From: Actinospineispora eucalypti
GTDB taxonomy: Bacteria > Actinomycetota > Actinomycetes > Mycobacteriales > Pseudonocardiaceae
Assembly (NCBI GenBank): GCA_014208095.1
Contig: JACHMT010000001.1
Span: forward strand, 3,162,001-3,226,000
Length of the DNA stretch: 64,000 nucleotides
Reading direction: 5' to 3'
How positions within the stretch are numbered: the stretch's first letter is position 1; every line of letters starts with the position of its first letter. Below are positions 45,393 to 53,862 of the stretch, one piece after another. Below the pieces are notes generated by a model. The model worked only from the letters and a program-made list of their open reading frames with translations. It did no database searches and was not told where the DNA came from. A program made the position numbers and the translations under genes.

Positions 45393-45520
45393 CCGCCGGG
45401 GCGGCCCGGCGACCCCTTGGTCCTGCCCACCTTGAACGCCGGGCAACGCCATGCGCTGCTGGTGGTGTTGTTTGGGTGGGTTGCGTCGACAACGCTGGCG
45501 GGCGGATCCTACGCTGGTGT

Positions 45521-45826
45521 ATGGCGCGGCGGGAGGTTTTGACCGTGGTGCCCAACCTGGTGGGGTTGGGGTTGCGTGCCGCGCAGGATGTGGCGTTGGA
45601 TGCCCAGCTGTTGGCGGTCGACGCGGACCCCGCTGATCATGCCGGGGCGGCGGGCGTGGTGGCGGCTCAGGCACCTGGGCCGGGTTGTTACCTGCCGCCG
45701 GGGAGTCCGGTGTGTATCTGGGTGCCTACGGACCGCGGCGGCCCGGAGGGCCGCGACGGCGGTGGTGGTGCGCGGTTGCCGACCGGACCGGTCACCGTGA
45801 CTCCGGCCGGGACCAAGCCGCGTTAG
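45521..45826 (+). CDS. PASTA-domain protein
   Basis: A 101-aa protein with a single PASTA repeat (VPNLVGLGLRAAQDVALDAQ through GVVAAQAPGPGCYLPPGSPV then VCIWV) and a Gly/Pro-rich tail. No signal peptide is seen. PASTA domains bind cell-wall fragments when attached to kinases or penicillin-binding proteins. Free cytosolic copies are common near actinobacterial integrative elements. It is a paralogue of the gene at 14065. Confidence 0.75.
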   Translation: MARREVLTVVPNLVGLGLRAAQDVALDAQLLAVDADPADHAGAAGVVAAQAPGPGCYLPPGSPVCIWVPTDRGGPEGRDGGGGARLPTGPVTVTPAGTKPR

Positions 45827-46142
45827 TCTCCCGGGTTGCCCGCTGGTACGGGGTGGGTTCGTCGTGGTGGTGGGTTTAGTCGGTGTGGCCGAATGCGGCG
45901 ATCTCGCGCCCTATCCGGGCGGGTGTGCTCGGAATCGCGCACAGGACACGGCTGTGAGGTCACCCAAAGAGTCGATCCCGGTCCGGCCGGCCGAACCGCT
46001 CGACCGACTCCCCGACCCGCACGTAAACCGTGACCCCGGGGCGCGACGCTTATTGGGACGGAAGGGGTAGCGGCAAACGCGACGGGGTGCGGCGGTCAGC
46101 GACGGCTTTCCAACCACATGGTTGAACGGGCGCGTACTGATC
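45827..46142. other. Intergenic, nothing recognised
   Basis: About 315 bp with only short shadow frames. Confidence 0.4.
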
Positions 46143-46556
46143 TCACTGCCGCGGTTGGTCGATGTTGATCATCCACGAGATGCCGAACCTGTCGACGCAG
46201 GCACCGAACTCGTCGCCCCATGCCTGTTTCTCCATTGGCACGGTCACGGTGCCGCCTTCGGACAGCTTCTCCCAGTAACCGTGCAGGTCGGCGGAGTCGT
46301 CGCCGGACACGCTGACCGACATGTTGGTGCCGGGCCTGAACTCCGTGCCCCGCGGGGTGTCTGACGCCATCAGGGTGAAGCCCTTCACCGTCTCCAGCTG
46401 AGCGTGCATGACCTTGTTCGCGTCCGGTGAGTCGGCCGGGCCGAACTCCGCGAACGTGCTGATCGCAAGATTTCCGCCGAACACGTCGCGGTAGAACTCC
46501 ATGGCCTGGCGGGCAGTGTCGCCGAAGTAGATGAAGGGGTTGAGACGGGAAGTCAT
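46143..46556 (-). CDS. VOC-family protein, PhnB-like
   Basis: A 137-aa protein of the vicinal oxygen chelate superfamily (PhnB/3-dmu-9_3-mt-like). It starts MTSRLNPFIYFGDTARQAME and has GYWEKLSEGGTVTVPMEKQA and WGDEFGACVDRFGISWMIN, typical of this group. Many members have unknown reactions or bind antibiotics. Intact with ATG start after CCAAGGAACCG. Single-gene unit. Confidence 0.9.
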   Translation of the reverse strand: MTSRLNPFIYFGDTARQAMEFYRDVFGGNLAISTFAEFGPADSPDANKVMHAQLETVKGFTLMASDTPRGTEFRPGTNMSVSVSGDDSADLHGYWEKLSEGGTVTVPMEKQAWGDEFGACVDRFGISWMINIDQPRQ

Positions 46557-47036
46557 GGTCGGTTCCTTGGCTCGTATGGAAGGGCATCGTCGCAGACGGG
46601 TCCGACAATTTACGACGCTTCACGACCGATCCTTCGCATGGTCGACTCCACCCAGCGGGGGCCGCCCCGGACCACCGCCGCCCGGTGGTGCACCGCTGGC
46701 TGGAGGGTCTGGCCGGTGTGGTGTTGGTCGCCCTGGGGTCCGGCTCGCCACCGACGGCGCCCGCTGACACGAAACGGCCGGTCCCCGAGTGTGCTCGGGG
46801 ACCGGCCGTCGTGTACATGCGGGTCGATCAGGTGTGGGTGACGTCCAGGTCGTGCGAGTCCTCGAACCGCGCGTCGTTGTGCGAGCTCACGTCGTCGTGG
46901 CTGTCGCTACGACTGTGGTCCTCGACACCGTGACAGATAGAGAGGCGTCGCGAACCCCTGGCGGGGTGGTGAGCGTGGGCCGGTCACCGACGCCGCGGCT
47001 TGCGTTCCCAGCGGTTTCGGTCGTAGAAACTGTGGT
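46557..47036. other. Intergenic with LysE fragment and terminator
   Basis: At 46686-46740 the plus strand reads HRWLEGLAGVVLVALG, like the end of LysE-family exporters, so this is a 3' remnant. A strong hairpin follows at 46774. The minus strand at about 46828-46940 has an acidic His/Asp/Ser-rich frame (EDHSRSDSHDDVSSHNDARF) whose start is unclear. Confidence 0.4.
46774..46809. terminator. Strong 16-bp hairpin, likely terminator
   Basis: ACGGCCGGTCCCCGAG and its exact complement enclose a TGTG tetraloop. There is no T run, as is common for actinobacterial terminators. It lies between the LysE remnant and the next unit. Confidence 0.7.
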
Positions 47037-47798
47037 ATGGGCCACGGCGATGTGGTGCACGTGCGGCCTCTTGCCGCGGGGCGGCATTCGCATCCGTCTC
47101 GCGGTGGTTGTTTGCTTGAGCTGGTGAGCACGCTGCCGGGTGGGTATTGGACCGATCGGCCGGGCGGGGTGCCGTCCACTGTGGCGGCGCTGGTGGTCGC
47201 GGTGAATGACGCGACCAGCGATGCGCAGCGTCCGGCGCTGATGCCCCTGGCCCCGTGGTTGGCTTCTGTGCCGGTGACCGACGCCGCGCAGACCGCGCGG
47301 GTCGTGGCGGTTTCCGCGAGCCGTGCGGCGCTGCCTTTGGCCGGTGCTGGCGTGGTGGACCGGTTACGCGTTGAGGCGTCCGCGGCCGCCCGCACGGTTT
47401 CTCGGGGTGGGGTGGCTGGATGGTGGTTGAGGCGTTCTCGCCGCCGCTCAGCCGCGAGAGCGGTGCGGTTGGCGGTGGAGGTGGTGCGGGGCGCGGGTGG
47501 TGACCGCGGATTGCGGGACCTGCTTGTCGGATCGCTTGATGCGTGGCGGTTGGTGGGCGGGTTGGCGCCTGTGCCGTTGCTGGATCGGCCGGCCGAGGAC
47601 TGCGCTGCCGAGCTTGCCGTGCGTTGCGAGCTTCGCGCCCACCCCGGTAGTGACTCGGCGTCGTTGTATTGCACCGCTGTGCTGGACTCGTGGCCGGACT
47701 GGTTGCGAGACCGGTGGGTCAGCCAGAAGACGGGCAAGGCGCGCGCTGATTTCGTCGACGTGTGTGCGATAGGCACCAGGTCCACCGCTGTGTCTTGA
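47037..47798 (+). CDS. Hypothetical protein
   Basis: A 253-aa protein with no recognised family. It opens with a potential processing-neutral N-terminus ([20 protein letters not shown]), has an Arg-rich segment ([20 protein letters not shown]) and a C-terminal Trp-rich part ([20 protein letters not shown]). The region [10 protein letters not shown] and [13 protein letters not shown] suggest a helical protein. Codon use looks like a real gene. GTG at 47055 is an alternative start. Confidence 0.6.
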   Translation: MGHGDVVHVRPLAAGRHSHPSRGGCLLELVSTLPGGYWTDRPGGVPSTVAALVVAVNDATSDAQRPALMPLAPWLASVPVTDAAQTARVVAVSASRAALPLAGAGVVDRLRVEASAAARTVSRGGVAGWWLRRSRRRSAARAVRLAVEVVRGAGGDRGLRDLLVGSLDAWRLVGGLAPVPLLDRPAEDCAAELAVRCELRAHPGSDSASLYCTAVLDSWPDWLRDRWVSQKTGKARADFVDVCAIGTRSTAVS

Positions 47799-47829
47799 CT
47801 CGCAGCGTGTCCGGGGCTGTACTGAACGT

Positions 47830-47892
47830 GGTGATGGATCTCGCCAGGGCTTTCGGCCCGAACCGCCTCACCGAGAGGCTGATAGGTCCTGG
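47830..47892 (+). promoter_or_regulatory. Predicted fluoride (crcB-motif) riboswitch
   Basis: The 5' segment GGTGATGGATCTCGCC fits the crcB consensus GGNGAUGGNGUUCNCC at 14 of 16 sites. An AGGGC/GCCC-type hairpin follows, then AACCGCC with a loop and GGCTGAT. The pseudoknot GGATCT (47836-47841) pairs with AGGTCC (47884-47889) over six bases including one G-T. It lies 43 bases before a DUF190 start codon. Confidence 0.8.
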
Positions 47893-47934
47893 TCAGCGTG
47901 CGCCACGATGACTCGCGACCAGGAGGTTCAGCCC

Positions 47935-48300
47935 ATGCGGAACACGGGACCAGCACTCCGGTTGTCGATTTTTGTCCGCGAAAGCGACCACTGGCATCAC
48001 AAACCGCTGTATGCCGAGATCGTGCACCGCGCGCACAAGGCCGGGCTCGCCGGCGCCACCGTCATTCGGGGCATCGAGGGCTTCGGCGCCAGCTCGCGGA
48101 TCCATACCAATCATCTGTTCCGGCTCGGTGAAGACCTGCCCGTGCTGATCATCGTCACGGACCGCGAGGAACGAATCCGCGAGTTCCTCCCACACCTGGA
48201 CGATCTCGACATCCAAGGACTCGTCGCGCTCGACAAGGTCGAAACCGTCCACTACACGCAACCCGAACACAAACACGCCCACTGGTGGTCCAAGCTCTAG
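47935..48300 (+). CDS. DUF190 PII-like protein
   Basis: A 121-aa protein of DUF190, a GlnB-like alpha/beta family. Signature: [40 protein letters not shown] and [15 protein letters not shown]. It is a close relative of the DUF190 gene between the two crcB genes at 58726. ATG 47935 follows AGGAGG; an upstream in-frame ATG at 47908 has none. A predicted fluoride riboswitch precedes it, so it probably takes part in fluoride resistance without a linked transporter. Confidence 0.9.
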   Translation: MRNTGPALRLSIFVRESDHWHHKPLYAEIVHRAHKAGLAGATVIRGIEGFGASSRIHTNHLFRLGEDLPVLIIVTDREERIREFLPHLDDLDIQGLVALDKVETVHYTQPEHKHAHWWSKL

Positions 48301-48311
48301 ATGAATCGATT

Positions 48312-48414
48312 GGGTCTATCCCGTGATCGGTGTTTCCGGCGGTTCGGTTAGTAGCTCTCAGCTGCCGGCCAGCGGTTGCTGAAGGTGATGGCGAAGGCGT
48401 TGAGCACGGGCTTC
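48312..48414 (-). pseudogene. IS256-family transposase, C-terminal end
   Basis: The minus frame reads KPVLNAFAITFSNRWPAAES followed by a stop at 48348 and the IS end GGATAGACCC at about 48312. It is cut at 48414 by the group II intron. It is similar to, but distinct from, the IS256 copy at 18629. Confidence 0.8.
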
Positions 48415-49685
48415 GTGCGCCGTGAGGCGCTGTGGTTTGAGTGGAGGTGAGAGACCGCCACCGTCGGGTCGTCGCAGCGGCCTGGCAGGAGCTGAGGGCT
48501 GGCTGATCCGGGAGGTGCCGGGGAGGCTGGGAGCAGCCCTGACAAAGCCGGGACGTGCCAGTACTGCCAGATGGTACGGGTCCGGCGAGCGGGATCGAGA
48601 GGAGCACGCGAGGAACCGATGTTGTAAAGCCCCTCAATGCTTTACCGGCTCGAATCTGGTGGATGTGGGCCGGGAGCGGTGCGTCCCTGCCGCTGTAGCG
48701 GCGGTTGGGGAACTTCTGGGTGGTGAAGCCGACGGCTCGGGAGGCCGTGCTGAAGGCCTGCGGCGTAGGCGTGGCGAGACCGCAGGGGCAGAGTCGGGCT
48801 CCTCCTCGATCAAGCGAACCACAGTGAACACGGGAACCGCTTCGGGTCTCGCCTTCCTCCGCAAGTCCGTTGTGGATGGTTGGGTTGGGTTCATCGTCGA
48901 CCGATCGGTCTGGAGCGGGGCGGAGTCGCCGTAGTACTCCGAGCCGGGGAAAGCCCGGTGCATGGGGAAGGGCGGCAGCGGATGGATAGGAGATGGTGGC
49001 TGTAATGCCGACAGACGCACCACCGAACGGTGGTGCTCCGGCCGAGGTCCCGAAGGGGCCGTGGCAGCGGGTATCGGAGATGCAGGCCAAGCTTCACCGT
49101 TGGGCGGCGGCCGATCCTGGCCGCGGGTTCGACGATGTGTTCAACTTCGTGCATGACCGGGCGACGCTGATCGTGGCGTTCGCCCGGGTCGCGGGTAACC
49201 GGGGCGCGAACACGCCCGGTGTCGACGGTCTCACCGCCGCCGGCGTCGAGCAGCACCTCGGTGTTCCGGGGTTCCTGGATGACCTGCGTGTCTCCGTGAA
49301 GGAGGGCTCGTTCCGGCCGTTGCCGGTGCGGGAGCGCAGGATCCCGAAGCCCGGTGGTTCGGGGAAACTCAGGAAACTGGGGATCCCGACCATCGCGGAC
49401 CGGGTGGTCCAGGCGGCGTTGAAGCTGGTGCTGGAACCGATTTTCGAGGCCGACTTTCTGCCGGTCTCGTATGGGTTCCGGCCGAAGCGGCGGGCGCAGG
49501 ACGCGATCGCTGAGATCCACATGTTCGGTTCCCGCGGCTATCAGTGGGTGCTGGACGCGGATATCGAGGCGTGTTTTGACTCGATCGACCACGCGGCCCT
49601 GATGGACCGTGTGCGTGTTCGGGTGAAGGACAAACGCGTGCTGTTGTTGGTGAAGGCGTTCCTCAAGGCTGATGGCGCTCGGTGA
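48415..49685 (+). mobile_element. Group II intron, 3' truncated
   Basis: The 5' edge is GTGCGCCGTGAGG at 48415, matching the GUGYG consensus of group II introns, and directly interrupts the IS256 remnant. About 575 nt of structured RNA precede the reverse transcriptase ORF. The intron stops at about 49685 where another insertion element begins, so domains V and VI are missing and it cannot splice. Confidence 0.75.
48993..49685 (+). pseudogene. Group II intron reverse transcriptase, truncated
   Basis: About 230 codons remain: NRGANTPGVDGLTAAGVEQH (RT0), RPLPVRERRIPKPGGSGKLR (RT1), LGIPTIADRVVQAALKLVLE (RT2), SYGFRPKRRAQDAIAEI, and WVLDADIEACFDSIDHAALM (RT3). The catalytic YADD motif, maturase and endonuclease parts are lost at the junction near 49685. 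Confidence 0.88.
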
Positions 49686-49747
49686 GAGTCCCCGGGGGTG
49701 CTCGTCGAAAGTCCCCAGCTGAGGCGGTGGCCAGCATATCGGCGTGG
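49686..49747. repeat. Insertion-element end repeats
   Basis: GAGAGTCCCC and GAAAGTCCCC occur 25 bp apart at the junction with the intron. They look like the terminal repeats of the IS21-like element that carries the genes at 49748 and 50085. Confidence 0.45.
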
Positions 49748-50095
49748 TTATTGGCGGCGGAGTGGGATCACGCCGTCGGGTGCCGCGATGGGCATGGTGG
49801 GTCGTGCTGCTTCGGGTGTGGTGAGCAGGGCGACGATGGTGATGGGGCCGCCGCAGTGGGGGCAGTCTCGCTGGGCGACGGTCTGGGGTTGGGGCATCGG
49901 TGGTGCTGGTGCGCCGGCGGTCTGGGGGCCTGGTCGGTGGGTGGTGCGTTCGACTTCGCGTCGGGCGGCGGCGGTGCGTTTGCACGGGGTTGAGCAGTAG
50001 ACCTTGGTCGTTCTGGTGCGCCCGGTGGCGGTGAACGGTTCCCAGCAGATGGGGCAGGTTTTCGTGATCGCTTGTTCTGTGGTGTTAGGAGACAT
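49748..50095 (-). CDS. Zinc-finger accessory protein of an IS21-like element
   Basis: A 115-aa protein with two Cys pairs near the N-terminus (CPICWEPF and VYCSTPCKRT) and one later (CPHCGG). It overlaps the istB stop by 11 bp, so it is coupled to it. Probably a DNA- or RNA-binding helper. No function is established. Third genes of this kind also follow istB at 19751. Confidence 0.6.
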   Translation of the reverse strand: MSPNTTEQAITKTCPICWEPFTATGRTRTTKVYCSTPCKRTAAARREVERTTHRPGPQTAGAPAPPMPQPQTVAQRDCPHCGGPITIVALLTTPEAARPTMPIAAPDGVIPLRRQ

Positions 50096-50372
50096 GGGCG
50101 TTCACGGCCTTACGGAGTTTGTCTGAGGTGGCTTGGTGGGAACGGAGTCGATAGGATGGCCCATCGATTCCGACGACGGTGGCGCGATGCAATAATCTGT
50201 CGAGCATCGCCGCGGCGACAGTGGCATCCCCGAATGCGGTTGCCCAGTCAGCGATACCAACATTTGTGGTGAGAATTGTGCTGGACTTCAGATACCTCTG
50301 GTTGATCACTTGGAACAGCGCTGAGGCTCCGTCGCCGGGCAGCGGCAGGTAGCCAAGCTCGTCGACTTATGC
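50085..50372 (-). pseudogene. istB: IstB C-terminal half, cut at Walker B
   Basis: The frame reads VDELGYLPLPGDGASALFQV, SSTILTTNVGIADWATAFGD and LLHRATVVGIDGPSYRLRSH to the stop at 50085. The N-terminal ATPase half, including Walker A, is missing. The fragment begins exactly at the end of the RIT region, at the Asp-Glu of Walker B. Confidence 0.85.
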
Positions 50373-50386
50373 GGATATCCGCATAA
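50367..50386. repeat. 20-bp perfect palindrome
   Basis: TTATGCGGATATCCGCATAA is its own complement. It lies between the istB fragment and the left inverted repeat of the RIT element, with no equivalent at the other end. It could be a recombinase site or a remnant. Confidence 0.6.
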
Positions 50387-50477
50387 ATCGACCTATGCCG
50401 ACTTGGTGACTATGCCGAGTCGGCTTCGTGGTCGGTCTGCTGAGCTGGGGGTTTCCTGTCAGAGGCTCGGCATAGTC
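50387..50477. repeat. RIT left inverted repeat
   Basis: 91 bp, 88 identical to the complement of 53666-53756. It begins ATCGACCTATGCCG and ends CTCGGCATAGTC. The stop of ritC lies at its inner edge. Confidence 0.9.
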
Positions 50478-51465
50478 ACAGGGACTCCAGGAAGCTGAGG
50501 ATTTTGTCCGGTGGCCGGTAGCGACCGGGTGGGCTGGTTGCGGGCGTGGTGAGCGCGAGGGCTTTCTCCTTCATGTTGATGTCGGCGTGGACGTAGGCGT
50601 CGGTCGAGCGGATTCCGGCGTGGCCGAGCCAGAGCGCGATGACTGTGGTGTCGACCCCGGCCTGCAGCAATGACATTGCGCAGCTGTGGCGCAGGGTGTG
50701 TGGGTGGATCTTCTTGCTGGCTAGCGAGGGGCAGTGTTGGCCGGCGGTGCGGGCGTGGGTGCTGATCCGCAGGGCGATCGCGTCACGGCTGAGGCGCCGG
50801 CCAGTGCGGGTGTGAAACAGCGGGCCGTTGGGGCGGTCGGCGTGTTCGGCCATCCAGTCGTGGAGGAGGGCTTGCAGCGGCTGGCTGAGCGGGACAGCGC
50901 GTTGTTTGCGGCCCTTGCCTTCGCAGCGCACGTGTGCGCCGATGCCGAGGGTGATGTCGGCGCGGTTGAGCCCGGTCAGCTCGGAGACCCGCAGCCCGGT
51001 CTGGACGGCGAGCATCATCATGACCCGGTCGCGTCGGCCCTCCCAGCGGGCTGGGTCCGGCGCGGCGAGCAGCGCGTCCACTTCGTGCGCGGTGAGGAAA
51101 TCGATGACCCGTTTGTCGAACCGTTTCGGCGGGATGGCCAGGACGTGGGCGATGAGCTGGGCGTGCTCGGGGTGGCGCAGCGCGGCGTAGGAGAACAGCG
51201 AGCGGATCGCGGTCAGTCGGGTGTTGCGGGTGCGGATGCTGTTGCCCCGGATGGTCTCGAGGTGATGGAGGAACCCAGAGATGACGGTGGCGTTCAGGTC
51301 CTCCCAATCCAACTGCGCAGGTGGCTTGGCCGTGTGCCGGTGAATGTAGGCCAGCAGCAGGCGGATGGTGTCGCGGTAGGCGGCGATGGTGCGTGGGCTG
51401 GCCTGGCGTTGGCCGATCAACCGGTCGGTGAAGAAGGCCTGCAGGGTGGGGGCGACGAGCGTCAT
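50476..51465 (-). CDS. RitC, tyrosine recombinase
   Basis: A 329-aa tyrosine recombinase, third of the trio. An N-terminal SAM-like core-binding domain (FFTDRLIGQRQASPRTIAAY) precedes the catalytic domain. Catalytic residues: Arg in TGLRVSELTGL, Lys region in RCEGKGRKQRAV, HxxR in HTLRHSCAMSLL, His in LGHAG and Tyr in STDAYVHA. ATG 51465 overlaps the ritB stop (ATGA). A longer shadow frame upstream is not used. Confidence 0.92.
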   Translation of the reverse strand: MTLVAPTLQAFFTDRLIGQRQASPRTIAAYRDTIRLLLAYIHRHTAKPPAQLDWEDLNATVISGFLHHLETIRGNSIRTRNTRLTAIRSLFSYAALRHPEHAQLIAHVLAIPPKRFDKRVIDFLTAHEVDALLAAPDPARWEGRRDRVMMMLAVQTGLRVSELTGLNRADITLGIGAHVRCEGKGRKQRAVPLSQPLQALLHDWMAEHADRPNGPLFHTRTGRRLSRDAIALRISTHARTAGQHCPSLASKKIHPHTLRHSCAMSLLQAGVDTTVIALWLGHAGIRSTDAYVHADINMKEKALALTTPATSPPGRYRPPDKILSFLESL

Positions 51466-52406
51466 CGCTGGGCCTCCCGCCAGGGAGTGTCTCGTCGAGC
51501 CGCAGCCATGGCCAGCAGTTCGGGGGCGGCCGAAAGGTAGGTGTAGGTGTGGCTGGGCTCGCGGTGACCGAGGTAAGTGGACAGCCACGGGATCTTGGCC
51601 GCCACGTTGTCCCGGGCGCGATACCAGCCCAGGAGGGTTCGGACGGCGAACGTGTGGCGCACGTCGTGCAACCGTGGCGGCGAGGGCGCGCCGGCGCCGA
51701 CGCCGCTGGTGTTGACCAGTTGCCGGAAGGTGAGGCTGACACACGCATAGAGCAGCCGCGTTCCCTTGGTGGAGGTGAAGAAGCTGGGCTGATCCGAGCC
51801 CAACTGGAGACGATCCCGCAGCTGGGAGTAATCCTGGAGTGCCTCTCGGGTGCTGGGGTGCAGCGGAACCAGCCGCGACTTGCCGAACTTGGACTCGCGG
51901 ATCAGCAGTACCCCTTGTGCCCAGTCGATGTCGGCGCGGTCGAGCTTGATGGCCTCGCCGATCCGCAGGCCGCTGGCGGCTAGGAGCCCGATCAGCGTGT
52001 AGTAGGTCGCCGCCCTCGGCGGCGGCGACAACGTCCGCCAGGCGTTGTTCATGATCGTGTCGATGTCGGCTGGTGTGTAGATGAACGGGCGGCGCCATCG
52101 TGGCCGGTGTGGCATCAGCCCCAGCGGTGGCACCTCGGTGCTTGGGTCGATCCCAGCCAGATACCGGGCGAAGCCCCGCGCGGCGGTTAACCGGCGCGGC
52201 CCGATGGTCGAGGCTCTGCCAGAGCCGCTGGGGGCGTTGGCCTGTTGCGCCCAGGCCAGCGCCGCCTCGATCGTCACGGTGGTGATCTCGCGGGCATCGA
52301 GGTAGGTCACGAAGCCGGGAAGGAGCCAGGCGGCCTCGGTCATCTGGTGTCCGAGTGAGCGACGAAGCCGCAGGTAGTCCGCCAGGGCCTGTTCCAAGGC
52401 GCTCAT
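51462..52406 (-). CDS. RitB, tyrosine recombinase
   Basis: A 314-aa tyrosine recombinase, second of the trio. Catalytic residues: Arg in ASGLRIGEAIKL, HxxR in HDVRHTFAVRTLL, His in LGHRE and Tyr in HTYTYLSAA. Its start overlaps the ritA stop and its stop overlaps the ritC start, so the three are made together and probably act as a complex. Intact. Confidence 0.92.
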   Translation of the reverse strand: MSALEQALADYLRLRRSLGHQMTEAAWLLPGFVTYLDAREITTVTIEAALAWAQQANAPSGSGRASTIGPRRLTAARGFARYLAGIDPSTEVPPLGLMPHRPRWRRPFIYTPADIDTIMNNAWRTLSPPPRAATYYTLIGLLAASGLRIGEAIKLDRADIDWAQGVLLIRESKFGKSRLVPLHPSTREALQDYSQLRDRLQLGSDQPSFFTSTKGTRLLYACVSLTFRQLVNTSGVGAGAPSPPRLHDVRHTFAVRTLLGWYRARDNVAAKIPWLSTYLGHREPSHTYTYLSAAPELLAMAAARRDTPWREAQR

Positions 52407-53605
52407 CGTGTCGCTCCCGGCCAGGGCAGTGCGACGGTGCGCAGCGCGCCGAGGTCGACCTTGGCATACAAGGCCGTGGTGGCCAGGTCCTGATGGCGCA
52501 GAACCCGGCTGATCGCCGCAAGGCTGGCACCGCGGCGCAGTAGTCCACCGGCCAGGGCGTGTCGCAGCCGGTGTGGCCCCACCGGGGTGACACCGGCGCG
52601 CAGGCAGGCTCGTTCGACCACGTCCCCGACCAGATCCGCTCGGATCGGCGCTCGTGGAGCCCGACAGGTCAGGAACAACCGGCGCGACGGCTGAACACGG
52701 TGTGCCCGAGACAGATAGGCCACCAGGGCCTCACCCACGTCAACCGGCAGCGGCAACCGGTCCTGCCGGCGTGCTTTGCCCCGCACGAGCAGTTCGCCCG
52801 CCCGCCAGTCGATGTCGTCGAGCTCCAGCCGGGCAATCTCGATCGAGCGCAGTCCCAGCCGGGCAACCAGCATGATGATCGCGAAGTTCCGGACACCGAC
52901 CTCGGTGTCTCGATCGCAGCTATGCAGCAGCAGCTGGGTGTCCACACCGCTGAAGACTTTGGGGATGCCGGCCAGACGCCACCCACCGACCGGCGGCACC
53001 GCGGCGCCCAGCCGCAACGAAGTGATTTCCCGCAGATACAGAAAGCGCAGTACCGAGCGCAGCTCAGCTACCCGCCCCTTGGCGGATCCAGCTGACACCC
53101 GAGCACATTCCCGCAGCAAGAAGGCGTTGACGTCGGCGCCGGTCAACACCGACGGCGTGAACACCCCGTCGACCATCGCCTGCTCGCGCAGGAACCGGCG
53201 GGCGGTGTTCTCGTAACGCAGGACCGTCGCCGGCGCCAGATTGCGCTCCTGGATCATCCAGCACCGATACCGCTCAAGCAGGCTGGCCAACGGGCTCGGC
53301 GCCGCCCCAGCCGGTTCGGCAACGACTCCAGCCTCGCGCAGATAACTCAGCACCGGCCTCATTGAGCGTGGCCCACCAACCCGGCGCTGTCCGCGAGCGC
53401 AGCGTGCATCCAGGAACGCCGCCATGCGCTGCTCGTCCAGCTCCCCGACGTCCAGGCCCTCCATCACCAGCCATCGGCCAACCTGGCCGAAGTCCTTCAA
53501 CATGTTCCGGACCGTCCCGGGCGTGTATCCCTGGCCGATCAACCACGCCCGGTATCCCTCAACATGCGGACCGAGCAGACCAGGCTTCCTCCGCGTCCCC
53601 GACAT
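52403..53605 (-). CDS. RitA, tyrosine recombinase
   Basis: A 400-aa tyrosine recombinase, first of the trio. Catalytic residues: Arg in LGLRSIEIARLEL, Lys in VRGKARRQDRLPL, HxxR in HRLRHALAGGLL, and Tyr in TTALYAKVDL; the His of the LGH box is in LRHQDL. ATG 53605 follows AGGAGGTGTGCG, a strong ribosome site, 60 bp inside the right inverted repeat. Longer than its two partners, as usual for RIT elements. Confidence 0.92.
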   Translation of the reverse strand: MSGTRRKPGLLGPHVEGYRAWLIGQGYTPGTVRNMLKDFGQVGRWLVMEGLDVGELDEQRMAAFLDARCARGQRRVGGPRSMRPVLSYLREAGVVAEPAGAAPSPLASLLERYRCWMIQERNLAPATVLRYENTARRFLREQAMVDGVFTPSVLTGADVNAFLLRECARVSAGSAKGRVAELRSVLRFLYLREITSLRLGAAVPPVGGWRLAGIPKVFSGVDTQLLLHSCDRDTEVGVRNFAIIMLVARLGLRSIEIARLELDDIDWRAGELLVRGKARRQDRLPLPVDVGEALVAYLSRAHRVQPSRRLFLTCRAPRAPIRADLVGDVVERACLRAGVTPVGPHRLRHALAGGLLRRGASLAAISRVLRHQDLATTALYAKVDLGALRTVALPWPGATR

Positions 53606-53665
53606 CGCACACCTCCTGTCCAGGAAGCGCCCTGCTCCCTAGCCCAGAGGCTTCTCTGCGCACGC

Positions 53666-53756
53666 GACTATGCCGAGCCTCTGCCAGGAAACCCCCAGCT
53701 CAGCAGACCGACCACGAAGCCGACTCGGCATAGTCACCAAGTCTGCATAGGTCGAC
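53666..53756. repeat. RIT right inverted repeat
   Basis: 91 bp, the near-perfect complement of 50387-50477. It ends GGTCGAC where the plus-strand istB fragment begins. Confidence 0.9.
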
Positions 53757-53858
53757 ATGCTGCCCGTCGGCGCGGACGCCGCCGAGGCGTTCTACCGGAT
53801 CGTCGACGCCGCCTACGAGCGCCGCTCGATCGCGGTGACCAGCAACATCCACCCCAGC
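53757..53858 (+). pseudogene. istB: IstB fragment, part 1
   Basis: The frame reads MLPVGADAAEAFYRIVDAAY and ERRSIAVTSNIHPS, the segment just after Walker B in an IstB different from the one at 50085. It is cut at the left by the RIT end and at the right by a recombinase cassette. Part 2 is at 57713. Confidence 0.85.
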
Positions 53859-53862
53859 AAAG

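Larger units (their letters stand above)
50387..53756 (-). mobile_element. RIT (recombinase-in-trio) element
   Basis: Three coupled tyrosine recombinases on the minus strand are enclosed by inverted repeats of 91 bp (50387-50477 and 53666-53756) that differ at only three positions. Within each repeat, GACTATGCCGAG and CTCGGCATAGTC form a smaller inverted pair. This is the known RIT organisation. Both outer flanks are istB sequence. Confidence 0.9.

Noticed and set aside
46828..46940. Acidic His/Asp-rich minus-strand peptide
   Set aside because: The frame ends properly but no start codon with a ribosome site was found, and another frame is equally open. Kept only as a note.
50476..52593. A 705-aa minus-strand open frame over two recombinases
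   Set aside because: Only the part from ATG 51465 has recombinase motifs in this frame. The upstream part is a shadow of ritB, which is coupled by ATGA.
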